DNA from: Pandoraea terrae
GTDB lineage: Bacteria > Pseudomonadota > Gammaproteobacteria > Burkholderiales > Burkholderiaceae
Reading direction: 5' to 3'
NCBI RefSeq assembly: GCF_902459695.1
Contig: NZ_CABPRZ010000005.1
Span: forward strand, 62,001 to 126,000
Length of the DNA: 64,000 bases
Shown here piece by piece: positions 41,505 through 50,933 of this stretch; position 1 is the stretch's first letter, and every line of letters begins with the position of its first letter. The notes under the pieces were generated by a model. It did not search any database and was not told the origin of the DNA. It saw only the letters and a program-made list of their open reading frames with translations. Position numbers and translations under genes: made by a program.

Positions 41505-42710
41505 ATGGTGACGCAAGCGAACGAAGCGGGTTTTTCGACGGAACGGTTGCAGCGGCTGTCAGACGCGATGCGTGGATACGTCGAGCGCAAGGAGGTGGCC
41601 GGGTTGGTCGCCATGGTGTATCGCAAGGGGGTCCTGGCTCACTGCGATGTGCTCGGTGCCCAGGACGTCGAGACACGTGCGCCGATGCGCCGGGATTCGT
41701 TGTTCCGCATCGCGTCGATGAGCAAGCCGGTGACCAGTGTTGCCGCCATGATGCTGATCGAGGAAGGACGCCTTCTGCTCGATGACCCCATCGAACGTTG
41801 GCTGCCGGAATTTGCGAACCCCCAGGTCCTGTGCAATCCCGATGGGCCGCTCGACGAAGTTCGTCCGGCCGCGCGCAGCATTACGGTTCGTGACCTGCTC
41901 GTGCATCGTTCGGGGCTGTCGTACCCGGTCACGGCGTCGGGCCCGTTGGCCGAAGCGCTCTTTCGCTTCAACACGGAAGTGCTCCCTGCCGGCGATCCCG
42001 ATGCGTGGTTGAAAGCGCTGGGCGCGCTGCCGTTGACCTTCGAGCCCGGCGCCCGGTGGCACTATGGTTTCTCGACGGATGTACTGGGTCTGCTCGTTGC
42101 GCGCGTGGCCGGGTGCACATTTCCGGAATTTCTGCGTACGCGCATTTTTGAGCCGCTCGGCATGAACGACACCGGCTTCGCCGTGCGGTCCCAGTCGCTC
42201 GATCGCCTGACCACCGGCTACGTGACGGGACCGGCGCCTGGCGAGCTGATTGCACACGATCACCCGGAGCGCCGGGTGTGGAATCAGACGGGATTTCCGT
42301 CCGGCGGGGCGGGCCTGATATCGACCGCTGACGACTACATGAAGTTTGCGCGAATGCTGCTCGGCAACGGGCGCGGCGACGCGGACCGTATCCTGTCGCG
42401 CAAGTCGGTCGAACTGATGACCACGAATTTCCTGACCCCCGAAGAACGGAGCATGCCGTTCATGGGCATTCCGGGTTTCTGGGGCGCTCAAGGTTTCGGG
42501 CTGGGCCTCGCGGTCATCGACAACGCCGCGCAGCAGGCAACGCTGGGATCGACCGGTCAATACGGTTGGCCCGGCGCGTATGGCACCTGTTGGCAAGCGG
42601 ATCCGGACGAGGACATGGTGTACCTGCTGATGATCCAGCTCTACTGGTCGACACAGTGCCGGATTGCGCAGCACTTCCAGTCGCTCGTGTACGCCGCCAT
42701 CGACGACTGA
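41505..42710 (+). CDS. Class-C beta-lactamase-fold serine hydrolase / esterase
   Basis: 401-aa protein. The SxxK motif is SMSK (about residues 75-78, in FRIASMSKPVTSVAAMML). The Tyr motif lies in WHYGFSTDVLG (about 185), and the C-terminal region has the TFGWPGAYGT-like block QYGWPGAYGTCWQADPDED. The family includes EstB-type esterases and lactonases as well as AmpC. There is no signal peptide, so a cytosolic esterase or lactonase is more likely than a beta-lactamase. It precedes an SDR gene on the same strand, with 169 bases between them. Confidence 0.88.
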   Translation: MVTQANEAGFSTERLQRLSDAMRGYVERKEVAGLVAMVYRKGVLAHCDVLGAQDVETRAPMRRDSLFRIASMSKPVTSVAAMMLIEEGRLLLDDPIERWLPEFANPQVLCNPDGPLDEVRPAARSITVRDLLVHRSGLSYPVTASGPLAEALFRFNTEVLPAGDPDAWLKALGALPLTFEPGARWHYGFSTDVLGLLVARVAGCTFPEFLRTRIFEPLGMNDTGFAVRSQSLDRLTTGYVTGPAPGELIAHDHPERRVWNQTGFPSGGAGLISTADDYMKFARMLLGNGRGDADRILSRKSVELMTTNFLTPEERSMPFMGIPGFWGAQGFGLGLAVIDNAAQQATLGSTGQYGWPGAYGTCWQADPDEDMVYLLMIQLYWSTQCRIAQHFQSLVYAAIDD

Positions 42711-42879
42711 TCGGCCTCGGCGCGGTCTTCCGGCACGGGGCGAACTGCGCCTTGTGCAGGGGCCGCGCCCGCGTCGTTTTCCGATGGACTGGATTTTCGC
42801 TTATCCAAAGAGACGATGCGTCTGTCACGCCTGGATCCTAAATTGGGCATGGCAAACAATTATTTGAGAGGGGGCCGAC

Positions 42880-43656
42880 GTGGCAACGACGCATTCGGAA
42901 TTTCCGCAGGGCTCGGTATTGGTGATTGGCGGCAGCGGTGGCGTGGGAGAGGCAATTTGTGCGCGCTTCGCCGAACTGGGATCCGATGTGGTGCTGACCT
43001 ACCACCGCAATGAATCCCGCGCCGCGCAAGTCGTGGCGAAGGTCACGGCACAAGGGCGCCGCGCCGAGGCGTTTCAGCTCTCGATGAGCGACACGGCCCG
43101 AACGCGTGCAGTGATCGACGATATCGTCGCTCGCGAGCGCGTGCATACGGTTGTCATCGCCGCGGGGTCGGATATCGCGCAACCGAAAATTCGCGATCTG
43201 AGTGTCGAAGACTGGCGGGCCGTCATCGACGCCGACCTCAACGGCTTCTTCAATATCGTGCACGCCACGCTGCCGCATCTCAAGGGGAACGGCGGCGGCT
43301 CATATGTGCACGTCAGTTCCGCCGGTTTGCATCGCTGGCCTGACGGCGACGTCCTTTCAGTTGCACCGAAAGCCGCCATCGAATCCTTGCTCAAAGGCAT
43401 CGCCAAGGAAGAAGGGCGCTTTGGTATCCGTGCCAACAGTGTCGCCATCGGCGTCATCGAAACCGGCATCTTCCTGCGCCTTTGGCAGGACGGCACCTTC
43501 GACGAGAAGTGGCAGAAGGCCGTGCATGCCAACTTGTGCCTCAAGCGTTGGGGGCAGGCACAGGAGGTCGCGAACGCCGTTGCCTTCCTGGCCTCGAACC
43601 GGGCGCTTTACACCACCGGCCAGATGCTATCCGTCGACGGCGGCTACGGCGTCTAA
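42880..43656 (+). CDS. Short-chain dehydrogenase/reductase-fold protein lacking the catalytic Tyr
   Basis: 258-aa Rossmann protein starting at GTG with GAGAGGGGG before it. The cofactor motif VIGGSGGVGEAICARF (TGxxxGxG-like) and the Ser of VHVSSAGL are present. At the YxxxK position the sequence is DVLSVAPKAAIESLL: Lys is kept but Tyr is replaced by Ser. The C-terminal VAFLASNRALYTTGQMLSVD GGY block is standard. A Tyr-less SDR is either a divergent catalyst or a non-enzymatic binding protein. The gene before it encodes the serine hydrolase. Confidence 0.85.
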   Translation: MATTHSEFPQGSVLVIGGSGGVGEAICARFAELGSDVVLTYHRNESRAAQVVAKVTAQGRRAEAFQLSMSDTARTRAVIDDIVARERVHTVVIAAGSDIAQPKIRDLSVEDWRAVIDADLNGFFNIVHATLPHLKGNGGGSYVHVSSAGLHRWPDGDVLSVAPKAAIESLLKGIAKEEGRFGIRANSVAIGVIETGIFLRLWQDGTFDEKWQKAVHANLCLKRWGQAQEVANAVAFLASNRALYTTGQMLSVDGGYGV

Positions 43657-43913
43657 CGGCCAGCACGCCGCCTCCTTTCGCACGGCTGCACTTCCCCGCC
43701 CGGCGTCAAGCCGCAGGCGGGCGGAGAGTCGGCCGGTTCGCTGAAAATGCCATCCGGGCGATTTCCGCAAAGCTGGCGGGAATCGTTCGCCGGCATCGGG
43801 ATGCGATATTATTCCTCACACGCATCGCCATCGGCGGTGAGTGCTTCGTGATGCAAAATGAATACCAATCGGCGCATTGCCGTCACTGTTTGCATTCGTG
43901 ACTCGGGGGAGTA

Positions 43914-44981
43914 ATGAACATGGACCTGTCAGGGGATCGCCTGCCGCAGCCGCAACCGGCTGGATCTGTGCAGAACGAAATGCCTTTCACCTTCACCGGA
44001 AGTGGCGCAAGCTACTTCCGCATCTGGATCGTCAATGGCGTACTGAGCCTGCTTACGCTTGGCATTTATTCGGCATGGGCCAAGGTGAGGCGGCTGCAAT
44101 ACTTCTACCGCAATACCCAGGTGGATGGCGCCGCCTTCGACTATCACGGTACGCCGTGGGCGATCCTCAAGGGCCGCATCATCGCCATCGTGTTGTTCAT
44201 GCTCTATTCGTTTGCCGGCGAGTTCTCCAAGCTGGCCGGCGGGTTGGTGTTGCTTGCACTGATCGCGATCATGCCCTGGCTGCTGTGGAACTCGTTGCGG
44301 TTTCGCCTGTACAACTCCAGCTATCGCGGCATCCGGTTCGCGTTCCGCGGCTCGCTCGGCGGCGCGTACGGCATATTCCTGGGGCTGCCGGTATTGGCGC
44401 TGTTTACCTTGTATCTGGCGGCGCCGTTCGCCCACTGCCTGTTCAAGCGCTATCAGCACAACGGATCGGCGCTTGGCAATACACGGTTCAGCTTCCATGG
44501 ACGCGCGTCGCGTTTTTATCTTGCCTATGTCGCGTGTTTCGCCATCGTGGCCATCATCACGGTGATCGTGGGCACGGGGTTGCTGGGGCTGTTTTCCGCA
44601 GTCGCGACGCAGGCCAAGCACACTGCGGCCTTTGCGTACGTGATCGGGTTCTATGTCGGCTTGCTTGCCGCGTATCCCGTCTTTTCGGCGTTGATCCTGC
44701 GTTGTGTCTGGAACGATACACGTCTCGGCGAACATCGATTTGTCTGCCGTCTGAGCGTGCTCCGATTCCTCGGCATCCATTACGCCAACCTGCTGCTGAC
44801 AGTGATCACGCTCGGGCTGTACCGGCCGTTTGCCAAGGTGCGCGTGACCCGCTATTTGCTCTCGACCTTCGCGTTGATCCCCAGCGGCAGTCTCGACGCG
44901 TTCACGCAGTCGGAAGCCGACGCCATCGGTGCCGCAGGCGAAGAAGCGGCCGGTGTGTTCGACATCGACATCGCATTGTGA
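43914..44981 (+). CDS. yjgN: YjgN/DUF898 family membrane protein
   Basis: 355-aa inner-membrane protein with about six helices. The family pattern recurs twice: FTGSGASYFRIWIVNGVLSL then TLGIYSAWAKVRRLQYFYRN near the start, and FLGIHYANLLLTVITLGLYR then PFAKVRVTRYL near the end. DUF898 proteins are of unknown function and commonly sit next to an M48 protease, as here. The last four bases (GTGA) contain the start codon of the M48 gene, so the two are coupled. Confidence 0.9.
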   Translation: MNMDLSGDRLPQPQPAGSVQNEMPFTFTGSGASYFRIWIVNGVLSLLTLGIYSAWAKVRRLQYFYRNTQVDGAAFDYHGTPWAILKGRIIAIVLFMLYSFAGEFSKLAGGLVLLALIAIMPWLLWNSLRFRLYNSSYRGIRFAFRGSLGGAYGIFLGLPVLALFTLYLAAPFAHCLFKRYQHNGSALGNTRFSFHGRASRFYLAYVACFAIVAIITVIVGTGLLGLFSAVATQAKHTAAFAYVIGFYVGLLAAYPVFSALILRCVWNDTRLGEHRFVCRLSVLRFLGIHYANLLLTVITLGLYRPFAKVRVTRYLLSTFALIPSGSLDAFTQSEADAIGAAGEEAAGVFDIDIAL

Positions 44982-46054
44982 CGCAGGTTGACGCGTATTA
45001 CTTCGACGGGCGGACGTCGGCGCGCCATCGCGTCGTCCTGTCCGTCGAAGACGATGTCGCCACGGTGCGCGGCGATGGCATCGAGCGGCAGGCGCCGCTG
45101 CGCGAACTGCGCGTTTCGGAGCGTGCCGGCGCCGCGCCGCGGCTGGTCACGTTTGCCGACGGGGCCTTCTGCGAGATCGGCGATCATCCGGCGTTCGAAC
45201 GATTGCTTGCGCAGACCGGGTGGGCCGACTCCGCGGTCGTGCGTTGGCAGTCGCGCTGGCGCACGACCTGGATTGCCCTCGCGGCGGGCGCACTGGTCTT
45301 GCTGGCGGCCTATCGCTGGGGCGTGCCGTGGATGGCGGAGCAGATTGCCACGCGCCTGCCGTCCCAGGTCGCCGCGGCGGTCGGCCAACAGGCCCTGACA
45401 GCGCTGGACCAGCGCGTGTTGCGCCCGAGCCGTCTACCGCTTGCCCGCCAGCGACGCATCATCGATGCGTTGTCCGCTTTGCACGCGCCGGGCGAGGGCG
45501 CGGCTGGCGGGCGGGCGCCGCTACCCGCATTTCACGTGCATTTCCGCGATGCGCCGGCCATGGGCGCGAACGCATTCGCGCTGCCAAGCGGCGATCTCAT
45601 CGTCACTGACCAGCTGATAACCCTTGCCGGCGACGACGACACCCTCGTCATCGCGGTGCTCGCGCACGAGCTTGGGCATTTGCAGGCCCGCCACGGCATG
45701 CGCATGCTTGTCCAGGGGAGTATCGTCGGTGCCGCCGTGGCCCTGTATACGGCCGATCTGAGCAGCATCGTGTCGGGAATGGCGGCGGCCAGCCTGTCGA
45801 CGCGCTATTCGCGCGAGTTCGAAACGCAGGCGGACGATTACGCGGCGGCGCTGCTTCGCGCGAACGGCCTGTCACCGGCACGATTGGCGGACATGCTCGA
45901 GAAAATGACGGCCGGGCATGGTGGTAAGGCGGGCGCCGCCGGAGCAGGCGGCCATGATGGCGATGCGCAAGACAAGTCCGGATGGGACGCGTATTTTTCC
46001 ACCCACCCGGATCCACAGGCGCGCATTGCGCGGTTGCGTCGCGGCGGGGGCTGA
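44978..46054 (+). CDS. M48-family zinc metalloprotease
   Basis: 358-aa membrane protease starting with GTG inside the yjgN stop (GTGA). An N-terminal domain of about 85 residues (a probable beta-rich sensor) is followed by one helix (TTWIALAAGALVLLAAYRWG). The M48 catalytic domain has LAHELGHLQARHG (HExxH, about residue 230), and the third zinc ligand Glu lies in SREFETQADDYAA. The C-terminus is Gly/Asp-rich then HPDPQARIARL, typical of M48C/Oma1-like proteins. Likely role: quality control of membrane or periplasmic proteins in partnership with YjgN. Confidence 0.9.
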   Translation: MTQVDAYYFDGRTSARHRVVLSVEDDVATVRGDGIERQAPLRELRVSERAGAAPRLVTFADGAFCEIGDHPAFERLLAQTGWADSAVVRWQSRWRTTWIALAAGALVLLAAYRWGVPWMAEQIATRLPSQVAAAVGQQALTALDQRVLRPSRLPLARQRRIIDALSALHAPGEGAAGGRAPLPAFHVHFRDAPAMGANAFALPSGDLIVTDQLITLAGDDDTLVIAVLAHELGHLQARHGMRMLVQGSIVGAAVALYTADLSSIVSGMAAASLSTRYSREFETQADDYAAALLRANGLSPARLADMLEKMTAGHGGKAGAAGAGGHDGDAQDKSGWDAYFSTHPDPQARIARLRRGGG

Positions 46055-46101
46055 TGGGGTGGCGAAGTTCGCGTCAGGGGTGCACTGAGCGTCGCAATGT
46101 C

Positions 46102-47994
46102 TCAGGACGCGTCGCGTGACCGGCGCTCCGGATCGTCCGTCTGCGCTGGCGGTGTAGCAGGGTGCTCGGAATCGTCCTGGTCCCATCGATGCCTGGCGCG
46201 CGCCTGGCGTTGCGCACGCTCGCGCGCCATCTGTTCCTCGAACTGCTGTCGGCCGGCTTTGGCGGCCGCGATCATTTTCGTGCGGTCCTTGTAGAGCGGG
46301 TACATATCGTTCGTCAGGTTGAGGTTGCCGCGCCGGAACGCCATTGCGGCTTCGCGCGCCTCATGCGCAGGCCAACCCAGGACCTCCAGAACCGAACGCG
46401 CACTGTGCAGCGACGATTCGAACAACTCACGTTCGATATGTTCCACGCCGCGGTCGCGCAGTTGGAACAGATGCCCCACGTTGCGGGCCCGCGCCACGAT
46501 CTGCACGTCCGGAAAATGCTCGCGCAGCAGGTCGACAATCTCCAATGACTGATCCACGTCGTCCACGGCGACGACTACGGCAGACGCCTGCGCCACGCCC
46601 GCGATGCGCAGCAGATCGAGTCGCGTCGCATCGCCGTAGAACACGTGGAAGCCGAACTGCCGCAGACTCTCGATGGTGTCGGGATCGTGATCGAGCACCG
46701 TGATCTTGATGCCCTGCGGCAGCAATACGCGGCCGACGATTTGCCCGTAACGCCCGAATCCGCAGATGACGACGCTCGCTTCCTGCGGCTCCGAGATTTC
46801 CTCCATGCGCGGGGAGCCGCGGGCGCTGTAGCGCGGCAGCAGCCACTTGTCGACAGCGACGAGCAGCAGCGGCGACAGCAGCATGGACAGGGCGACGGCT
46901 GCAATCAGGAACGACGCCACGCCGGGGGGAAGCACATGCGGGCCCGCGGCCTGGAAGACGACAAACGCGAACTCGCCGCCCTGCGCGAGCAGCAGCGTGA
47001 AGACCGGCCGTTCCTGGTAGGGCAGCCGCATCGTCCGTGCCAGTGCGTAGATGGCGATCGCCTTGACCAGCATGAAGCCTGCCACCGCAAGCAGCATTTT
47101 CACCGGTTGCGTGAGCAGCACCCCAAAATCGATGCTCATGCCGACCGCAATGAAGAAGAGCCCGAGCAGCAGCCCCTTGAACGGCTCGATGTCGGTTTCC
47201 AGTTCTCTGCGGTATTCGCTTTCCGCAAGCAGCACGCCGGCCAGGAACGCGCCCAGCGCCATCGACAGACCGATGATCTGCATCAGCGTAGCGATCGCCA
47301 CGACCAGCAACAACGAGGCGGCGGTGAAGATCTCCGGCGTGCGGCTGTGCGCGATCCATCGCAACAGGGGCCGCAGCGCGAGCCGGCCGCCGAGCACGAT
47401 GGCCGCGATCACCCCGACAATCTTGGCGCCCTCCAGTGCGCGTTCGGCGCCAGTCATGGCGTGGTTGCCGGCGTCGGTCGCGAGCAGCGGCAGCAACGCG
47501 AGAATCGGAATCGCGGCAACGTCCTGGAACAGCAGGATGGAAAACCCGGCCTGTCCGCTTTCCGTACGCATCAGATTGCGCTCGCCCAGCACCTGCAAGG
47601 AGATCGCGGTCGAGGAGAGCGCCAGTCCCAAAGAGGCCACGAGTGCGATACGCCAGTCCACGCCGACCACGAGGCCGCCTGCGAACAGCAATGCCGCGCA
47701 CCCGGCCACCTGCGCCGTGCCCCAGCCGAAGATCGGACGCCGCAGACTCCATAGCCGGCGGGGTTCAAGCTCAAGGCCGACGAGGAACAGCATCAGCACC
47801 ACGCCAAACTCGGCGAAATGCAGGACATCTTCCACGCGCGAGACAAGGCGCAGGCCCCACGGCCCGATGGCGATGCCGGCGGCAAGATACCCGATGATGG
47901 CGCCGAGGCCGAGCGCCCGCGAAAGCGGGACGACGAATACCGCGGCGGCAAGGTAGATGAGGCTGCTGAGCAACCAGGCGGGGGCGTGTTCCAT
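46102..47994 (-). CDS. kefC: Glutathione-regulated K+/H+ antiporter-like protein (CPA2, KefC type)
   Basis: 630-aa protein. Residues about 1-385 form a CPA2 transport domain (LSRALGLGAIIGYLAAGIAI, DVLHFAEFGVVLMLFLVGLE, SSTAISLQVLGERNLM). An RCK/TrkA-N domain follows (about 410-530) with VVICGFGRYGQIVGRVLLPQ and YGDATRLDLLRIAG. A charged C-terminal tail rich in Arg follows. It is translationally coupled to the preceding KefF-like gene (ATGA overlap). Such systems are gated by glutathione adducts and protect against electrophiles by acidifying the cytoplasm. Confidence 0.92.
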   Translation of the reverse strand: MEHAPAWLLSSLIYLAAAVFVVPLSRALGLGAIIGYLAAGIAIGPWGLRLVSRVEDVLHFAEFGVVLMLFLVGLELEPRRLWSLRRPIFGWGTAQVAGCAALLFAGGLVVGVDWRIALVASLGLALSSTAISLQVLGERNLMRTESGQAGFSILLFQDVAAIPILALLPLLATDAGNHAMTGAERALEGAKIVGVIAAIVLGGRLALRPLLRWIAHSRTPEIFTAASLLLVVAIATLMQIIGLSMALGAFLAGVLLAESEYRRELETDIEPFKGLLLGLFFIAVGMSIDFGVLLTQPVKMLLAVAGFMLVKAIAIYALARTMRLPYQERPVFTLLLAQGGEFAFVVFQAAGPHVLPPGVASFLIAAVALSMLLSPLLLVAVDKWLLPRYSARGSPRMEEISEPQEASVVICGFGRYGQIVGRVLLPQGIKITVLDHDPDTIESLRQFGFHVFYGDATRLDLLRIAGVAQASAVVVAVDDVDQSLEIVDLLREHFPDVQIVARARNVGHLFQLRDRGVEHIERELFESSLHSARSVLEVLGWPAHEAREAAMAFRRGNLNLTNDMYPLYKDRTKMIAAAKAGRQQFEEQMARERAQRQARARHRWDQDDSEHPATPPAQTDDPERRSRDAS

Positions 47995-48626
47995 CAGGCG
48001 CTTGTCGCGGGACGGTCGGCCGGCGGAACGTCGCAGACCGGTTGGGCAGCGGGATCGGCGTGCCCGCACCATTGCGGATAGCGGGCCAGCCGGTCGGCGA
48101 CGATCGCCACGTGGGCGTCGAGTTGTGCGTTGCCGGCGCTGCGTGCGCCGTGGAAGATCAGCGGCGGCAGGAAACGCATGCCGCAGAGCACCGCCGTCTG
48201 CTCGTAAGGCGGGAGAAAGGCGTCGAATGCGTAGCGGTTATAGCTGCGCGTATCGTAGCTCGCCGCCGAGCCGCCGGTACTGCCCACAAGCCAGACGTCC
48301 TTGCCCGCCAAGGCGTGGCCATGCGTGCCGTAGGCCCAGCCCCATGACAGCACTTCGTCGAGCCAGAGTTTTTGCAGCGGCGGCATCGAATACCACTGGA
48401 TCGGGTGCATCAATACCAACATATCGGCGCGCGCCAGCCGCGCCTGCTCGGCCGGGACGTCGATCGCGTAGTCGGGATACGTCGAATAAAGGTCGTTGAC
48501 ATCGACGCCGGGCGTCTCGCGCACCACCTCGAGCAGCCGGCGGTTGACGCGCGAGTCGCGCCATCGGGGGTGCGCCGCGAGCAGGTAAATCCGTGGGGCT
48601 GGCGTGTCGGTCATGGGTGATGACAT
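47994..48626 (-). CDS. kefF: KefF-like NAD(P)H oxidoreductase, antiporter ancillary protein
   Basis: 210-aa flavodoxin-fold quinone reductase: HPRWRDSRVNRRLLEVVRET near the start, MLVLMHPIQWYSMPPLQKLW (the substrate loop) and GSTGGSAASYDTRSYNR. It reduces electrophilic quinones and activates KefC by contact. It overlaps kefC by four bases. The start could be 48626 or 48614 (both ATG); the ribosome-binding site is weak for both. Confidence 0.9.
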   Translation of the reverse strand: MSSPMTDTPAPRIYLLAAHPRWRDSRVNRRLLEVVRETPGVDVNDLYSTYPDYAIDVPAEQARLARADMLVLMHPIQWYSMPPLQKLWLDEVLSWGWAYGTHGHALAGKDVWLVGSTGGSAASYDTRSYNRYAFDAFLPPYEQTAVLCGMRFLPPLIFHGARSAGNAQLDAHVAIVADRLARYPQWCGHADPAAQPVCDVPPADRPATSA

Positions 48627-48826
48627 GGGGATTTCGTGGTCGTCCGGCCGGACTGTCCGGCACCGCCATCGTACCGGATGCCGTGCGCAATGACGATGGC
48701 CGTTTCGACAGCCGGCACCGCCGTGCGCGGCGGGCAAACGCCTCCCGGGGACTGAAATATGCGATTTGCGTCAGCGTGTTACCATCCGTGCACTTCGGAT
48801 TGGCGCCGCAAACAAGGCCACCCCAA

Positions 48827-49702
48827 ATGAAACGTATTGGTTTTGCCTTCCTGATTGGCGTCCTGCGGCTTTGTGCCGTGCTTCCATACGGATGGGTGGC
48901 CCGCGTCGGGCATGGCCTTGGCCTCGTGTTGTATGCGATTCCGAGCCGCCGCCGGCATATTGCGCTCACCAATCTGCGCCTTTGCTTCCCGAATCGCACC
49001 GACGCGGAATACGAAGCGCTCGGCCGCGCCCATTTCGCCCACGTCGTGCGCAGCTATCTCGAGCGCGGCGTGCAGTGGTTCGGCAGCGAAAAAGCCATCC
49101 GCCGCCTGGTCCAGGTGGAAAGCCACATCGATCTCGCCGCCGACGCCAGCGTCCCGACCATCTTCATGGGGTTTCACTTCGTGGCCATCGAGGTGGGCTG
49201 CATGCAGTATTCGGCGGGTGCACCGGTCGCCTCGCTGTATACGCGCATGTCCAGCCAGCGCATGTGCGACCTTGCCAAGCGTCAGCGCGGACGATTCGGC
49301 GCGCAGATGATCGAGCGCGGCGAAAGTGCCCGCAAGGTCGTGTCGATCCTGAGGGCCGGCACGCCCGTCATGCTTGCCGCCGACATGGATCAAGGCATCA
49401 AGAATTCGGTGTTCGTGCCGTTCTTCGACGTTCCCGCCTGCACGCTGACGTCGGTCTCCCGGCTGGCCAAGCTGGGCCGCGCGCGCGTGGTGCCGTTCAT
49501 CACGGAAGTGCTGCCGGACTATCAGGGCTACAAGCTGACCATCTTCAAGCCGCTCGAGGGGTTTCCGTCCGCCAGCGAGGAAGAAGATGCGCGCCGGATG
49601 AACGAATTTCTCGAGACCCAGGTGCGCCGGTTGCCCGAACAGTACTACTGGGTGCACCGCCGGTTCAAGCACCGCCCCGAGGGCCTGGCGCCCGTGTATT
49701 GA
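48827..49702 (+). CDS. Lipid A late acyltransferase (LpxL/HtrB family)
   Basis: 291-aa inner-membrane-associated enzyme that adds a secondary acyl chain to lipid A precursor from acyl-ACP. It has an N-terminal hydrophobic anchor (about 5-25), a basic patch with RRRHIALTNLRLCFPN, and the acyltransferase motif GFHFVAIEVG (His-x4-Glu, about residue 123). AADMDQGIKNSVFVPFFDVP is the second conserved block. It is divergent from kefF. In related species several LpxL paralogues exist; the chain specificity cannot be read. Confidence 0.9.
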   Translation: MKRIGFAFLIGVLRLCAVLPYGWVARVGHGLGLVLYAIPSRRRHIALTNLRLCFPNRTDAEYEALGRAHFAHVVRSYLERGVQWFGSEKAIRRLVQVESHIDLAADASVPTIFMGFHFVAIEVGCMQYSAGAPVASLYTRMSSQRMCDLAKRQRGRFGAQMIERGESARKVVSILRAGTPVMLAADMDQGIKNSVFVPFFDVPACTLTSVSRLAKLGRARVVPFITEVLPDYQGYKLTIFKPLEGFPSASEEEDARRMNEFLETQVRRLPEQYYWVHRRFKHRPEGLAPVY

Positions 49703-49859
49703 CGATGCGGGCGCGCCGCGGCGCTCAAGTTGTGGCGACGGAATGCCGATGAATGTCTTATCGCCCCGTTCCAGCGCGGCCGGTTGACAGCATGCCTGCA
49801 CCGGCCGACGATGCACGGCGGCAAAAGGAACATTCCCAAAAGCCGCAGGACAACGAACC

Positions 49860-50150
49860 ATGTCGCCGCAATCGTTCAAGGCCGTCACGAATGCCATTGA
49901 CTACGCGAGGAATGCCGCGCTTGCCGGGCTGATATTTGCGCTCGTCTACAACCAGACGTTCTGGGCGCTCGTCAGCGTGATCGCCGCCGGCGTTTGCACC
50001 GCGGCGCTGAAGCAGGCGTATCGCATGCCGGACGCACCGGTGCCCCGGCGCTCCCTGCCGATGCAAATCCTGCGCATCTCCGTCCCCCTTTTGCTGACGA
50101 TGTTCGCGATCGGCTATGTGGCCGTTTGGGCAACAAAACAGTTCGCCTAG
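49860..50150 (+). CDS. Small two-helix membrane protein of unknown function
   Basis: 96-aa protein. Two or three hydrophobic helices (about 20-50 and 68-90) surround a basic loop (YRMPDAPVPRRSLP). There is no signal peptide and no known motif. The ATG is preceded by ACGAACC, a weak site, and the gene follows lpxL by 157 bases. Not recognised. Confidence 0.65.
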   Translation: MSPQSFKAVTNAIDYARNAALAGLIFALVYNQTFWALVSVIAAGVCTAALKQAYRMPDAPVPRRSLPMQILRISVPLLLTMFAIGYVAVWATKQFA

Positions 50151-50537
50151 GGCCGGTTCGGTTGGCGGGGTATCAAGCTTTTTTCCGCATGACGATCGCC
50201 TGCGATGGATCGCACAAAACATCGTTTGCGCTGTGTGGGTAATCCGCGTATAAATGGGGCATGGATCCGCCTGTTGGCGAACGTCGTGCGCAGGCCGAAA
50301 CGTCTCATTGATCACGCCATTCGCCGATGCCTGCCGGTATGTGTGCGTCAAGCAGGCCTCGCCATCCCGCCGCGCAATTGCATCTCCGGTTGCCGCCGCG
50401 TCCTTTTCCACGAAACATGCTGCATTTCGCCGAGCCGCGGTGCCCGCAGGGCAATGCGTGCCCCCTATCGCCGTAGCGTTTGCCGCGCGTACCCGCGGCG
50501 CGCCGGCCCACCCGCCGAACTTGCTCCTGGAGCGCTC
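50151..50537. other. Gap without a gene
   Basis: 387 bases with high GC and several short frames, none with a good start or family match. Nothing regulatory was singled out. Confidence 0.5.
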
Positions 50538-50819
50538 ATGCCCTACATCCTGCCCTTCTACAAGGGTTTTGAAATTGAAACCCTGGTGTACCCGCAAAGC
50601 AATGGCGACGGGTTCGTGTCACGTCGCGATCGCACGTATGGTGTCGCCGTGAAGATCTCACGTGCGGTGGCCGACGTCACCGACAAGACCAGCCGTGTGT
50701 TCAAGCTCAAATCCCAAACGCCGTTTGAATCCGTTGGCGAAGCACGCCGCGCAGGCGACCAGTTCGGCCAGTCGATCGTCGATGGGAAAATCGACGACAT
50801 GTCGATTCACGACCTGTGA
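50538..50819 (+). CDS. Small basic protein of unknown function
   Basis: 93-aa protein, MPYILPFYKGFEIETLVYPQ at the start and DDMSIHDL at the end. It has no signal peptide, helix or cysteine motif, is mildly basic and probably soluble. A usable ribosome-binding site (TGGAG) lies seven bases before the ATG. Small proteins of this kind are common and uncharacterised in Burkholderia-like genomes. I do not recognise the family. Confidence 0.6.
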   Translation: MPYILPFYKGFEIETLVYPQSNGDGFVSRRDRTYGVAVKISRAVADVTDKTSRVFKLKSQTPFESVGEARRAGDQFGQSIVDGKIDDMSIHDL

Positions 50820-50933
50820 GCGGATGACATCGGTCGACATTTCGCGATTATTTTTCAATGGCATGGAATAAAGGGGGGGCGTCATCCGTCCATGCTTGTG
50901 TCGATCCCGACAATGTCGATCCAAGGACCCATT

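Noticed and set aside
41505-42710. Calling the serine hydrolase an AmpC beta-lactamase
   Set aside because: No signal peptide is visible and the motifs fit EstB-like esterases/lactonases equally well or better.
43877-44977. N-terminal extension of the M48 protease frame
   Set aside because: It would overlap the whole yjgN gene in another frame with Arg-rich nonsense; the GTG at 44978 coupled to the yjgN stop is the natural start.
46645-47754. A long plus-strand frame opposite the antiporter
   Set aside because: The minus-strand KefC with TrkA-N domain explains the region; the plus frame has no start signal or motif.
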